DNA from: CBDHFF01 sp965262395
Lineage (GTDB): Bacteria; Pseudomonadota; Alphaproteobacteria; Rickettsiales; Anaplasmataceae
Reading direction: 5' to 3'
NCBI GenBank assembly: GCA_965262395.1
Contig: OZ253531.1
Span: forward strand, 496,001-560,000
Length of the DNA: 64,000 nt
The first letter of the stretch is position 1; every line of letters starts with the position of its first letter. Below, one piece after another: positions 37,882 through 47,185 of this stretch. The position numbers and the translations under genes were made by a program. The notes below the pieces were generated by a model. The model was not told where the DNA came from and made no database searches. It saw nothing but the letters and a program-made list of their open reading frames with translations.

Positions 37882-38517
37882 ATGGATGAGTATAATAAGC
37901 AAGTTTGGATAGTGACTTTTGCTGATTTGCTATCCTTAATGCTTACTTTTTTCATTTTATTATTCTCTTTTTCAGAATTGAATGAGAAAGATTGGTATAG
38001 CGTGGTGAGTAATACCAAATCTGAATTTGAGATAATCAAAAAATCTTCTAGTAACGCTAGTACTATAGAGGGAAGATATGGTATGGATCTGGGATATCTT
38101 GAAGCTGTGTTGAATAATAAATTTGTTAATGAATATGGTTATGTTCAGGTGAAAAATGAGGGTCATAGACTTATAGTATCTTTTCCTGGCGAGGTATTTA
38201 GATCAGAAAAGCAATTATATGATAATAAAGTTGATTCGGTGATGCACGTTATTGCCGATCTTGTTTCACAAATGACTAATAGTATTTATGTAATCAGTTA
38301 CATAGATTCAGATCAGTCGCAGCTTGATCAGGAATGGGAAAATGTTCTTATGAATGCATTTGAAATATCCCAAGATATCAAAAAGCTTGGTTATGTAGAG
38401 GATATAAATATATTTGCAGGATCTTCTAATAGCAATGATCCTAAAACAGGAATAGATTTAGTTATTAATGAGATATCAGATGATATACCTAATATGAACG
38501 AGGACGAAGGGTTGTAA
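37882..38517 (+). CDS. motB: MotB-like flagellar stator protein (short)
   Basis: Stator subunit that anchors MotA-MotB proton channels to peptidoglycan. From ATG 37882 the product has 211 residues. The N-terminal helix VWIVTFADLLSLMLTFFILLFSF carries the proton-binding aspartate (TFADLL) typical of MotB. The periplasmic OmpA-like domain (LIVSFPGEVFRSEKQL and following) is shorter and more diverged than usual (family members are often about 300 residues), and the peptidoglycan-binding motif is weak. It overlaps the next gene by one base (TAATG), suggesting coupling. No motA is seen beside it. Together with FlbD and FlgH it supports a flagellar apparatus. Confidence 0.82.
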   Translation: MDEYNKQVWIVTFADLLSLMLTFFILLFSFSELNEKDWYSVVSNTKSEFEIIKKSSSNASTIEGRYGMDLGYLEAVLNNKFVNEYGYVQVKNEGHRLIVSFPGEVFRSEKQLYDNKVDSVMHVIADLVSQMTNSIYVISYIDSDQSQLDQEWENVLMNAFEISQDIKKLGYVEDINIFAGSSNSNDPKTGIDLVINEISDDIPNMNEDEGL

Positions 38518-41294
38518 TGATTAGATTTATAATATTCATCATATTTATATATTGCTCTTCCGATTATTGTAGTGCTTCAGAGGATAGCTATAGTATAGAT
38601 AGCAATTCTTCAGGTGGGATTACTATTACCAAAGATGATTTAACTGAAGATACGCCAGTTATTTCAGCTGAAGGGCAGAAAAAGTTGTTATTGGAAAAGA
38701 AAGAACAAGAAGCTTTGGCAAAGCTCAACGATAAAGAAAAAGCTATTATAAAAATGAAGAAATATAATAGTCAATTCTGGTTAAAATTTGATGATGTGAA
38801 TGCAGTGAAGGCAGGAGTTTTCAAAAGAGAAGATGTATTATGGATAGTATTTAATACGAAAAATACAGAAGATAATCTTGAAAAAAATGAACTTAGCCCA
38901 CTTATTTCCGAACAGCAACACGATAAATATAAGATCATACAAGTAGAGATTCCTGAGGGAGTATTTGCAGATCTGCAAATACTCCGTAATATGGTTGTTG
39001 TTAAATTTGTACCAAAAGAAGTTATACATAGTTATTATAAGCGACCCAAGATTATTGAAGATAAATCTGAGGAGGAGGAAGATGATGATGATGTTGATAA
39101 TGAGGTCGTTTTTATTGAAAGTATATCAAACCAGGATCTTATTAAGGTTAATGATAGCGATATTGGTGATGAGTTGTGGTTGATACTGGATAATATTTCA
39201 GGCAGAGCATTCACTAAGACACATAAATATATTGATTTTCATATTCTACCAAGTTCTCTAGGCTTAGTAATCAAGCCGTTATCAAATGAATTGGAGATTC
39301 GTGATATAGCAGATAATACTGGTGTGGAGATTGCAACTACAGAAGTATTTGACACAAAGGATAAAAATAAAGAGGCTGCAGAAAATCAGAAGGATGAAGC
39401 CAAAAAACTTATTTATGATATTGATTATTCACATCCATTGTACAGATTTTCTGTCTGGAGTGGCAAAAAAAATTATAGCGAAAGCATTATAATGTTACGT
39501 AAAAATTTGCTTAAGGTGCATCCATATAAGCGAAGGAATATTAGAATTAAGATTGCAGAATTATACCTGAGTCATGGCTTATATCAAGATGCACTAGGAT
39601 ATTTAGATTATATTAGATCAGGTGATAGGAAGGTTATTAGCAGCGTTAGATATAGGTTGTTATATGCAGCAGCTTTGTACTTTGGTCGTAATTATTCACA
39701 GGCAAAGGATCTTTTTGATACCCTTGATGAAGAAGAACTATCGGATGATCATAAATTAGAGCTGCAATTTTGGAAGGATGCCATTGATATTAAAATGGGT
39801 GATGATCAAAAAACATTGAAATATATAATTGGTTCTGAAAAATTCCTGAAAGAATATAATATGTTCCGTGAAGAATTTGCATTCATGGCTTTCGAACAAG
39901 CAATCAATAATGATCTTATAGACATAGCAAATAAGATGAATAGCATAATTAGTGCCATGAAAACTCATAATGTAAATAGATTGCTATATAATAGAGCGAT
40001 ATTGCTGGAGAAAAAACAGAAATATAAAGATGCATTAAAGATTTATACCCTGTTATCAAAAAAGAGTGATGATAGAAAATATAGATCACTAGCTGTTTAT
40101 CGTAAAACCAAATATCTGTATAGCATTCAAAAAGTTGATAGAGTGGTAGCACTGAAACAATTGCTAGATATTAAATTTGTTTGGAGTTCTCCAGAGTTTG
40201 AGGTGCCTCTTTTGAAAGATATAGGTGATTTATATATTGAAGAGAAAGAGTATTACAAGGGTATGTTGTCATATAAGGAGATGATAAAAAAGTATCCAGG
40301 TAATAAGTATATATTTGAAATTACCAAGAAGATGGGTGAATTATTTATAAAATTATTGATAGATGATAAAGATGACACTTTGTTGGATGATTATGGTGCA
40401 GCTCTAGTTTTTTATGAATTCAAAGAATTAATGCCCGTTGGAAGTATAGGTGTTAAGATAACCTTGAACTTTATAGATAGATTATTAGATCTTGATTTGG
40501 TTGATCAGGCAGAAAAATTACTAGAACATCTGGTTAATTTTCGATTGAAGGATAAGCAACGTCAATTACAGCGTTTGAAGCTATCTGCTATTAAGATAAA
40601 CAATCATAAATATAAAGCAGTGATTGATTTATTGAATAAAGATACTGATTTTGATTTGCTTAGGGGAAGAGAGGTTAGGGAACGACGATACTTATTAACT
40701 GACGCATTGATACTTGAAGAAAAATATGAAGAGGCTTCAGAGGTTATAGGCAGCCTGAGTACAGTACGTGGTACAGATCTGAGAGGTGAGATATTCTGGA
40801 GATCAAAGGAATGGGATCAATTCATGACTCTTGCTGAAGGGGTATTAGAGTTCAGAAGTGATCCTAAGGCGCCCCTAACAGAGCGAGAGAAAATATATGT
40901 AATAAGATTGGCCTTGGCTTATGCATCCAAGGGGCAGCATGAGAAGATAAAGTCTCTTGAAGAAGCTTTTTCTACTTCTTTCCCAGAAGATAGTAAATAT
41001 AGGAAGTCCTTGGTAGTATTTACAGAAATAACAGATGAGCTTACCTCTGAAGATTTGAATAAATCAGTAAATATAGACCGAATTAATGAGATCATAGAGG
41101 CTCATAAAGAGGATATTGTAGATGACTTTTCTAAAATCAGTAAGAGTGAAGAAGATCAACTAAAGAAAGTAAAAGAGGAAAAGAGAACTCTACAGGAAGA
41201 AGAAGATAATAATGAAGCTAATGCAGAAAAGGAAGAAGATAATGAGAATGTGGAGAATGCAGCAGAAGATGAGGTCAAAGAAGAGGTGAAATAA
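38517..41294 (+). CDS. Exported TPR-like repeat protein, probably motility-associated
   Basis: Product of 925 residues with an N-terminal signal-like segment (MIRFIIFIIFIYCSSDYCSA). Residues 60-310 form a mixed domain with an acidic DDDDVDNE run. From about 320 to 860 the protein is almost entirely helical, with spaced A/L/Y patterns of tetratricopeptide-type repeats (LYLSHGLYQDALGYLDYI, KYKDALKIYTLLSKK, KEYYKGMLSYKEMIKKYP). The C-terminal 60 residues are highly acidic (EEEDNNEANAEKEEDNEN). Its one-base overlap with the motB-like gene suggests a periplasmic partner of the stator or motor, comparable in position to MotC/MotE-type chaperones; this is inference. The tail is tandemly duplicated downstream. 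Confidence 0.8.
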   Translation: MIRFIIFIIFIYCSSDYCSASEDSYSIDSNSSGGITITKDDLTEDTPVISAEGQKKLLLEKKEQEALAKLNDKEKAIIKMKKYNSQFWLKFDDVNAVKAGVFKREDVLWIVFNTKNTEDNLEKNELSPLISEQQHDKYKIIQVEIPEGVFADLQILRNMVVVKFVPKEVIHSYYKRPKIIEDKSEEEEDDDDVDNEVVFIESISNQDLIKVNDSDIGDELWLILDNISGRAFTKTHKYIDFHILPSSLGLVIKPLSNELEIRDIADNTGVEIATTEVFDTKDKNKEAAENQKDEAKKLIYDIDYSHPLYRFSVWSGKKNYSESIIMLRKNLLKVHPYKRRNIRIKIAELYLSHGLYQDALGYLDYIRSGDRKVISSVRYRLLYAAALYFGRNYSQAKDLFDTLDEEELSDDHKLELQFWKDAIDIKMGDDQKTLKYIIGSEKFLKEYNMFREEFAFMAFEQAINNDLIDIANKMNSIISAMKTHNVNRLLYNRAILLEKKQKYKDALKIYTLLSKKSDDRKYRSLAVYRKTKYLYSIQKVDRVVALKQLLDIKFVWSSPEFEVPLLKDIGDLYIEEKEYYKGMLSYKEMIKKYPGNKYIFEITKKMGELFIKLLIDDKDDTLLDDYGAALVFYEFKELMPVGSIGVKITLNFIDRLLDLDLVDQAEKLLEHLVNFRLKDKQRQLQRLKLSAIKINNHKYKAVIDLLNKDTDFDLLRGREVRERRYLLTDALILEEKYEEASEVIGSLSTVRGTDLRGEIFWRSKEWDQFMTLAEGVLEFRSDPKAPLTEREKIYVIRLALAYASKGQHEKIKSLEEAFSTSFPEDSKYRKSLVVFTEITDELTSEDLNKSVNIDRINEIIEAHKEDIVDDFSKISKSEEDQLKKVKEEKRTLQEEEDNNEANAEKEEDNENVENAAEDEVKEEVK

Positions 41295-41700
41295 TAGTTG
41301 TATGAGTGGTTTGATGCTTGATGGTTTTGTTCATCAAGTGATATCCCATGCAGAAGAAGATAATGAGAATGTGGAGAATGCAGCAGAAGATGAGGTCAAA
41401 GAAGAGGTGAAATAATAGTTGTATGAGTGGTTCGATGCTTGATGTTTTTGTTCATCAAGTGATATCCCATGCAGAAGAAGATAATGAGAATGTGGAGAAT
41501 GCAGCAGAAGATGAGGTCAAAGAAGAGGTGAAATAATAGTTGTATGAGTGGTTTGATGCTTGATGGTTTTGTTCATCAAGTGATATCCCATGCAGAAGAA
41601 GATAATGAGAATGTGGAGAATGCAGCAGAAGATGAGGTCAAAGAAGAGGTGAAATAATAGTTGTATGAGTGGTTTGATGCTTGATGGTTTTGTTCATCAA
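41220..41700. repeat. Four-copy tandem duplication of the TPR gene 3' end (period 121 bp)
   Basis: The marker AATGAGAATGTGGAG occurs at 41241, 41362, 41483 and 41604. The first copy encodes the acidic C-terminus and stop; the other three are untranslated echoes. Each unit ends with a 7-bp inverted repeat (CTTGATG, CATCAAG) that could terminate transcription. The 121-bp period is not a multiple of three. The array fills the 409-bp gap to the next gene. Confidence 0.95.
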
Positions 41701-41703
41701 ATA

Positions 41704-42009
41704 TCATTCCCCCCTTGTTATTATTTTATGCACCTTGTTCATGCATTTGTCCATTATAACGATTCTCTTTTTTCCTTGTATTACTAAATTACCGTCTACA
41801 GAAGAAATATTTTCGAAATCTTCATTAAAATCTATGGTGATTTCTGAAAGATGCGGACAAGAGCTAGAGGAGTCGTTGTTAATATACTTATATATAGTGA
41901 TTACAATAAATAACGAGCCAACTGCTAGAGAGACTCCCATTAACATGACTATGTACTTGAAAATTGAAATACCTTTATTGATAACTATCTCACTTATATA
42001 ATAAAACAT
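41704..42009 (-). CDS. Small single-pass membrane protein, unknown
   Basis: About 101 residues from ATG 42009; an in-frame start at 42042 is possible. One hydrophobic helix (about 17-38, IVMLMGVSLAVGSLFIVITIY) is followed by a 60-residue exported-looking domain. That domain ends DGNLVIQGKKRIVIMDKCMN, two beta strands like those of short alphaproteobacterial membrane proteins of the DUF6476 kind. I am not certain of that family. It is convergent with the TPR gene and abuts the last duplicated copy of that gene's tail. Confidence 0.55.
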   Translation of the reverse strand: MFYYISEIVINKGISIFKYIVMLMGVSLAVGSLFIVITIYKYINNDSSSSCPHLSEITIDFNEDFENISSVDGNLVIQGKKRIVIMDKCMNKVHKIITRGE

Positions 42010-42288
42010 ACGAAGATTAAAAATTATATAGCCCAATGTCAATTAGTATGTTCATAAAAAATTATAGTCATTGCGTACTATATACGTAGAAGATACTATG
42101 ATTATACAGTATTTTGAGCTTCGTTTTTATATATGTTGTATATTCACAAACTAATACTGAAATTAGAGTCTCATAACTGAATATCTGTCTATATTATCAC
42201 TAATACTGCTTAAGTAACTGCATTTAAGATTAGCATTGATTATATCTTATTATAGGTATAGCATGCAGCCTCTAATATAGATTGTTAA

Positions 42289-43614
42289 ATGTTACTAGGA
42301 GATATGAAAGATCATGGTATAGATATCACCAAAAAATGGCTCTTGCTTTCGTTGTGTGTATTGATCTGTATGGGAATGTCATCATTCCTATTCTTATTAT
42401 CTAGTTTGTTTAATTTGCATTTTGTGGATAACTTATTCTTTGTTGCTGCAAGTGCAGATAGTTCTGATATGGCCTCAATATTCTTTATGTTGGCTGTGAT
42501 ATCCACATTGTGGAATATATATTATAATCAGAATAGAGGGTTTATTTCAAAAATACCATTTTATAGTGCAAGCATTGGTGTAGTATTGTTATTTATTTCT
42601 ACTTTTATTCCTGAGACTATTCCGATAAGAATAAATTATATGATTTTCTTGCAGAATCTTGTGTTTTGCCTGGCGGTTGGCTTTATGGCTGGCGGTGTAA
42701 TGTTCTCTGCTATATCCTCCTTACGTCTTCAGGATAAAGAGAAATTTACAATATCATTAGGTCTTTCTGGTTCTGCCGTAATTTTTGTATCAGTCGCTAT
42801 TTGCTTTATTATGGCATTTAATAATATACCTAATTATCTCAAGGTCTTTAATTCAATTATATTTTTTGAAGATCTCACGCTTGGTGGCATGCATATACTA
42901 AAATTGCTTTTTATTTTTACCACAATAGTGATGTATTTACTAATTATGGATTACTCTGGCATTAAGATTCGTAGGTTCAAACGAACAATTAATCTTCTTA
43001 TACTATTTTATGTATTATGTGCAATGCTTACACCAATAACCTATTTATTCTTTGAGATGCAAGATATATTTGTGCTTAGGATATTTTCTGATTATGTGAA
43101 ATATCTTTCACTTGTCCCATTCTCGTTATGTTTGTTGCTCTTTCTTTCGGTCAGGATTCATATGAACCTTAAGCAATATAATGATGTGAGTCTATTTTTA
43201 TCTATGATTATGTTTGTGTTTGGTTATATGTTGATATTGACTATCAATCATGAGAGATTAATAATAGTGCATTATAAGGCATTTTTGGCTAGCTTCATAT
43301 TGGCATTTATGGGAATGTGTAATGTTATTTTACACAAACACCGTGATCTACATTGTAGAGAGATAGATTACAACGCAAGCATATATAGCTTATATATTTT
43401 ATTTTTTTCTTTTATGCTTAGAATAATTGCCTATATCGATATATATGGCGCTATGGAATCTAAGCATTCTGTAATGCATGCCATATTTGGCGGTGACTTA
43501 GGTAAGATACTGGATATTTTGGGGACACTCGGATATCTTGTTAGTATTGGGATGTTATCTTATAGTGTGTGTTCTTATTGTATTCGTTATAGAATATCAC
43601 TTAGAACTATTTAG
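42289..43614 (+). CDS. Twelve-helix membrane protein of unknown function
   Basis: Product of 441 residues, with about twelve hydrophobic helices and short loops. Start uncertain: ATG 42289, or ATG 42304, which has GGAG only two bases before it. The number of helices and scattered histidines (NHERLIIVHYKAFL, VILHKHRD) recall haem-copper oxidase subunit I. However, the HH pair and other metal ligands of that family are not evident, so I do not make that call. A transporter is equally possible. Its 3' end is duplicated together with the 3' end of the convergent gshA. Confidence 0.75.
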   Translation: MLLGDMKDHGIDITKKWLLLSLCVLICMGMSSFLFLLSSLFNLHFVDNLFFVAASADSSDMASIFFMLAVISTLWNIYYNQNRGFISKIPFYSASIGVVLLFISTFIPETIPIRINYMIFLQNLVFCLAVGFMAGGVMFSAISSLRLQDKEKFTISLGLSGSAVIFVSVAICFIMAFNNIPNYLKVFNSIIFFEDLTLGGMHILKLLFIFTTIVMYLLIMDYSGIKIRRFKRTINLLILFYVLCAMLTPITYLFFEMQDIFVLRIFSDYVKYLSLVPFSLCLLLFLSVRIHMNLKQYNDVSLFLSMIMFVFGYMLILTINHERLIIVHYKAFLASFILAFMGMCNVILHKHRDLHCREIDYNASIYSLYILFFSFMLRIIAYIDIYGAMESKHSVMHAIFGGDLGKILDILGTLGYLVSIGMLSYSVCSYCIRYRISLRTI

Positions 43615-43739
43615 TTCGTTCTCTAACGCACACATAGTTAATGATCTGATTCTGGACTATTTTCTACATTATTATAGAAGTATCACTTAGAACTATTTAA
43701 TTCGTTCTCTAACGCACACATAGTTAATGATCTGATTAA
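43592..43739. repeat. Duplicated segment holding both 3' ends of convergent genes (period 88 bp)
   Basis: 43592-43651 and 43680-43739 are 60-bp copies with one or two differences. Each encodes, on the plus strand, the end of the 12-helix protein (up to a TAG in copy 1 only). Each also encodes, on the minus strand, the end of GshA (ENELNSSK and TGA). The ancestral genes must therefore have overlapped tail to tail; the duplication gave each its own copy. Confidence 0.9.
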
Positions 43740-44861
43740 TTGATATGCTACATCATTATTATACTTGGCTGTTACATCCACAAGCCTTGTCCTCGCAATG
43801 TTCAAATTACCTAAATTATCTACATGTTTGTGGTATCTACATAAATATCCAAATAATTCGGAACACATTTCATAAGATACAATCTCTGCTGAATGCCCAT
43901 CATATTGCTCTATGGAGGGTACTCCCTCTTGCAATAAAAATGATGTAACATGAGTATTGAATTTAATATACGATAGTCTGTTTTTTATTTTTTGAGATAA
44001 TAGCTTTAGGTCGCTTGCATCTTTAATGGTAGTAATGCCCATGCCATATGTACCGTTATTTGCTTTAATAAATATATAAGGTTGCTGAGTAATATTATAT
44101 TCTTGATATTTCTTCTTGATCTTTTCTAATAATAGCGCCGTCTGCAGCATCAAGTTCTCAATACCTTCTTCATTCATGAAGTTTACATTTTGACATGATT
44201 CAGTATAAGCCGATAACAGCCAGCTATCTATATTCGCTTTATCTGAGAATTCTGTGACAACTTCGTCATATTTTATAAAGAAATCAGATTTTCTTCTATA
44301 TTGCCAAGTCATACTCAAAGAAGGAGTAATTTTCTGTGTGAGACCATAGAGTATCTTTGGTATTATAATACAATCATTCTGTAATAATATCTCTTCTGCT
44401 TCATAGCCATCAGTGGTGATAATCTTATTTTCAACTCTTATTAGAGGTTTTATAGTTAAAATATCTCCTGCGTTGGTTTCTTTGTATTTTGGTTTAGTGT
44501 ATCGATAGGAGCCTATATTTATTTCATAGCCCAATGATTCCAGCATTTCTTGTAATAGTTTGATGCTTTCTAAGTATTGTTTATTGCGTGTATGCCACTC
44601 AAGGATGATTAATAATTTTTTCGATTTTATTCGCTGTTGAATTTTTGATGTATACGATAATTTGAAGTATTCTATCGTGTCTTTATTAAAGTAACTAAAG
44701 GCTGCAGGAAATAAATTCACGTCTACTGGTGCGATCTTATAACCAGCATGTCTAATATCACAGGAAGAATATAAATGTTTTTTTTCATTATCATACTCTA
44801 TACCTTTGGTCACTTTCTGTGTATGTTCCGTACTCAATAATTTGTTTATATGAGGTATCAT
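43683..44861 (-). CDS. gshA: Glutamate-cysteine ligase (GshA, ATP-grasp-like proteobacterial type)
   Basis: First enzyme of glutathione synthesis, joining glutamate and cysteine. The 392-residue product belongs to the GshA family of alpha- and betaproteobacteria (PF08886-like). Recognisable blocks are IAPVDVNLFPAAFSYF near the N-terminus, LIILEWHTRN, and the glycine-rich KANNGTYGMGITTIKD. The C-terminal FGYLCRYHKHVDNLGNLN has the R-x-N-LGNLN-like pattern. Length is slightly short. Convergent with the 12-helix membrane protein; see the repeat at their junction. Confidence 0.88.
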   Translation of the reverse strand: MIPHINKLLSTEHTQKVTKGIEYDNEKKHLYSSCDIRHAGYKIAPVDVNLFPAAFSYFNKDTIEYFKLSYTSKIQQRIKSKKLLIILEWHTRNKQYLESIKLLQEMLESLGYEINIGSYRYTKPKYKETNAGDILTIKPLIRVENKIITTDGYEAEEILLQNDCIIIPKILYGLTQKITPSLSMTWQYRRKSDFFIKYDEVVTEFSDKANIDSWLLSAYTESCQNVNFMNEEGIENLMLQTALLLEKIKKKYQEYNITQQPYIFIKANNGTYGMGITTIKDASDLKLLSQKIKNRLSYIKFNTHVTSFLLQEGVPSIEQYDGHSAEIVSYEMCSELFGYLCRYHKHVDNLGNLNIARTRLVDVTAKYNNDVAYQLIRSLTMCALENELNSSK

Positions 44862-44960
44862 TCTGTCAGAAATATATAATTAATGTTCAATGCAAGTCCT
44901 GAGTTTATTGCTATTAATTTTATACTATAATAATAGATATTATGCATTAGTGGTGGATAT

Positions 44961-46979
44961 TTACCATTGTATCCACTTTTTTATCCACGACATTTTGCCA
45001 TCTACACCTTCTTTTTGCTGTTGACTATGTGCACTACCGCTTTTGTAGGTTTTGTTTGAAGGTGGAGGTTTTTTATTAACTGGATCTTGCTCCTTATTTT
45101 GTTTTGTTAAGGTCTTTGTACCAAAAAACTCAACAGTATCTGGGTTTTTGACTTCAGCTGGGGCATACTCCGTATTTTCTGCTATTCTGAATTGTCCTGG
45201 CTTCAGGCTAGTATCTATATCCATTATCGTTGATGTTTTATGCTGGCCATCAAGATCCATAAGGATAGTTCTATTATTATTTAAAATTTGTAGCACAACT
45301 TCTTGTGTGGTAATCACCTTGAGGTGTTTACCTGGATATTTGCGCAGGTCACTTTTCAAGGCTCTAAATATAGAAGCAATCGTTGGATCTACGGCTCTTA
45401 TATATCCCGCTCCCGAGCATTTTGGACATATTTGAGCATACACTTCAAGGAAACTTGGTTTTAATCTTTGTCTGGACATTTCAAATAAACAAAATTGACT
45501 GATTGAGCCAAATTGTGTCTTCGCCCTATCATCCTGGAAAGATGATTTTATTTTGTTTTCTATGTCTTGAATATTTTTGTAGTCTGCCATATCAATGAAG
45601 TCCACTACAATTAAACCAGACAAGTTTCTCAATTTTAATTGTCTGCCTATCTCGGCGGCTGCTTCTCGGTTAGTAATAAAGGCTGTTTTTTCTATATTAC
45701 TTCTGTTTGTCATGCTGCCAGAGTTAACATCTATAGATACCAGTGCTTCTGTCGCATTTATAACTATATAACCACCAGAAGGAAGCTGTGCAGTACTGCT
45801 ATAAAGCTCCAATAATTGTTCTTCTATTTTATAATGCACAAATATGGGTCTTACTCCCTTGTAATGCCTTATCTTCGGCTTATTTTGCAAGAATGCATCT
45901 TTTATAAATGTCTCTGCAGATTTGAATGCATCGTTTCCTTCTATTATGAGTTCTTTTACGTCGCTACTATATAAGTCTCTGAAGGTTCTTTTAATAATGT
46001 CACCCTCGGTATAAACCTGACAAGGCGCTTCCTGTGTTCCAGCACATTGTTTATTGGCATTTAATCTAATACTCTCCCATAACCCATGTAGATATTCTAG
46101 GTCATGTTTTATCACGTCCATTGAAGCAGTTTCTGCCTCTGTTCTTATAATTACACTACTCCTTTTGGAGGGAGAGAGAGAAGTAATAAGGGATTTCAGA
46201 TTGCGTCGCTTCTGCATATTAAAAATTCTTTTAGAAACACCCCCCTTTCCTGGTGTGTTAGGCATATAGATAGACAAGCGCCCCGCTAATAAAATATATG
46301 ATGAGAAGGAAGCACCCTTTCTATTAATGCTACCTCGTTCTTCTTTTACCGCTTGCACTAGAAGAACTTGTCCTTCTTTTATAACGTCTTGAATCTTATA
46401 ATGAGGTATATCTGAGGTTTGAGATGAATTTTGGAATTTACCATTATTTTTGCGTGAGTCTGGTTTATGTGGTTTCTCAGTTTGGGAAGGATTCTTTTCT
46501 AAGTTTAGTAAATATTCTTCTTCAGAGGAAAGGTAATTGTCTTCTGCGATATCTTTAGATTCACTATCATTAGTATCGTTGTTACCATCTGTAAAATTGT
46601 CTAGTTGACTATACAGATCATTAACTTCATCTGATTTAACTTCATCTGATTTAGCAGCAGCATTAGGCTCTATGTCCTCATTCATTGCGGCATTATTTTT
46701 CTCTTGTCTATTAAGCAAGGCAGCCTTCTCATCTTCTGGAATCTGATAATAAGTTGGATGTATCTCAGAAAATGGTAAGAATCCTGATTTATTACCGCCA
46801 TACTCTATGAATGCAGCTTGCAGAGATCTCTCAACTTTTGTTACTTTGGCAAGGTAAATATTTCCCTTTATCTGTTTTTTTGAGAACACCTCATAATCCA
46901 GATCTACTATTTTATTATTATCAAGAAGCACAACTCTGGCTTCCTCTGGATGCGTTGCATCAATTAAAATTACGGACAC
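44961..46979 (-). CDS. rne: Ribonuclease E/G
   Basis: Endoribonuclease for mRNA decay and rRNA/tRNA processing. About 672 residues from GTG 46979, chosen because AGG precedes it and the next residues (ILIDATHPEEARVVLLDNN) match family starts; a TTG at 47012 is in frame. The S1 domain (KGNIYLAKVTKVERSLQAAFIEYGG) is split by an acidic, disordered insert of about 130 residues, common in alphaproteobacteria. The catalytic block has VSIDVNSGSMTNRSN and LIVVDFIDM with both metal-binding aspartates, and the zinc link is CPKCSGAGY. The C-terminal scaffold region is short. Confidence 0.95.
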   Translation of the reverse strand: MSVILIDATHPEEARVVLLDNNKIVDLDYEVFSKKQIKGNIYLAKVTKVERSLQAAFIEYGGNKSGFLPFSEIHPTYYQIPEDEKAALLNRQEKNNAAMNEDIEPNAAAKSDEVKSDEVNDLYSQLDNFTDGNNDTNDSESKDIAEDNYLSSEEEYLLNLEKNPSQTEKPHKPDSRKNNGKFQNSSQTSDIPHYKIQDVIKEGQVLLVQAVKEERGSINRKGASFSSYILLAGRLSIYMPNTPGKGGVSKRIFNMQKRRNLKSLITSLSPSKRSSVIIRTEAETASMDVIKHDLEYLHGLWESIRLNANKQCAGTQEAPCQVYTEGDIIKRTFRDLYSSDVKELIIEGNDAFKSAETFIKDAFLQNKPKIRHYKGVRPIFVHYKIEEQLLELYSSTAQLPSGGYIVINATEALVSIDVNSGSMTNRSNIEKTAFITNREAAAEIGRQLKLRNLSGLIVVDFIDMADYKNIQDIENKIKSSFQDDRAKTQFGSISQFCLFEMSRQRLKPSFLEVYAQICPKCSGAGYIRAVDPTIASIFRALKSDLRKYPGKHLKVITTQEVVLQILNNNRTILMDLDGQHKTSTIMDIDTSLKPGQFRIAENTEYAPAEVKNPDTVEFFGTKTLTKQNKEQDPVNKKPPPSNKTYKSGSAHSQQQKEGVDGKMSWIKKWIQW

Positions 46980-47185
46980 AAATAACCTATAAAGCTTTAT
47001 CTTAGAAAGCAAAAAAACTTCCTTATTTTAACACGTACGCCTTAGCATGGCAAGAGTGATATTAATTATCACTGGTAAAAGTCTAAATCAGTTAATAATG
47101 TAGGCATTTTATCTCTAGATACAAAAAAATGGTGAACCTGCTCTAGGTACATGGTTTATTTTCTAGTAGAAATTTTATGTAATCA

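Noticed and set aside
42289..43614. Haem-copper oxidase subunit I
   Set aside because: Twelve helices and some histidines, but the HH pair and other ligands in their expected helices were not found.
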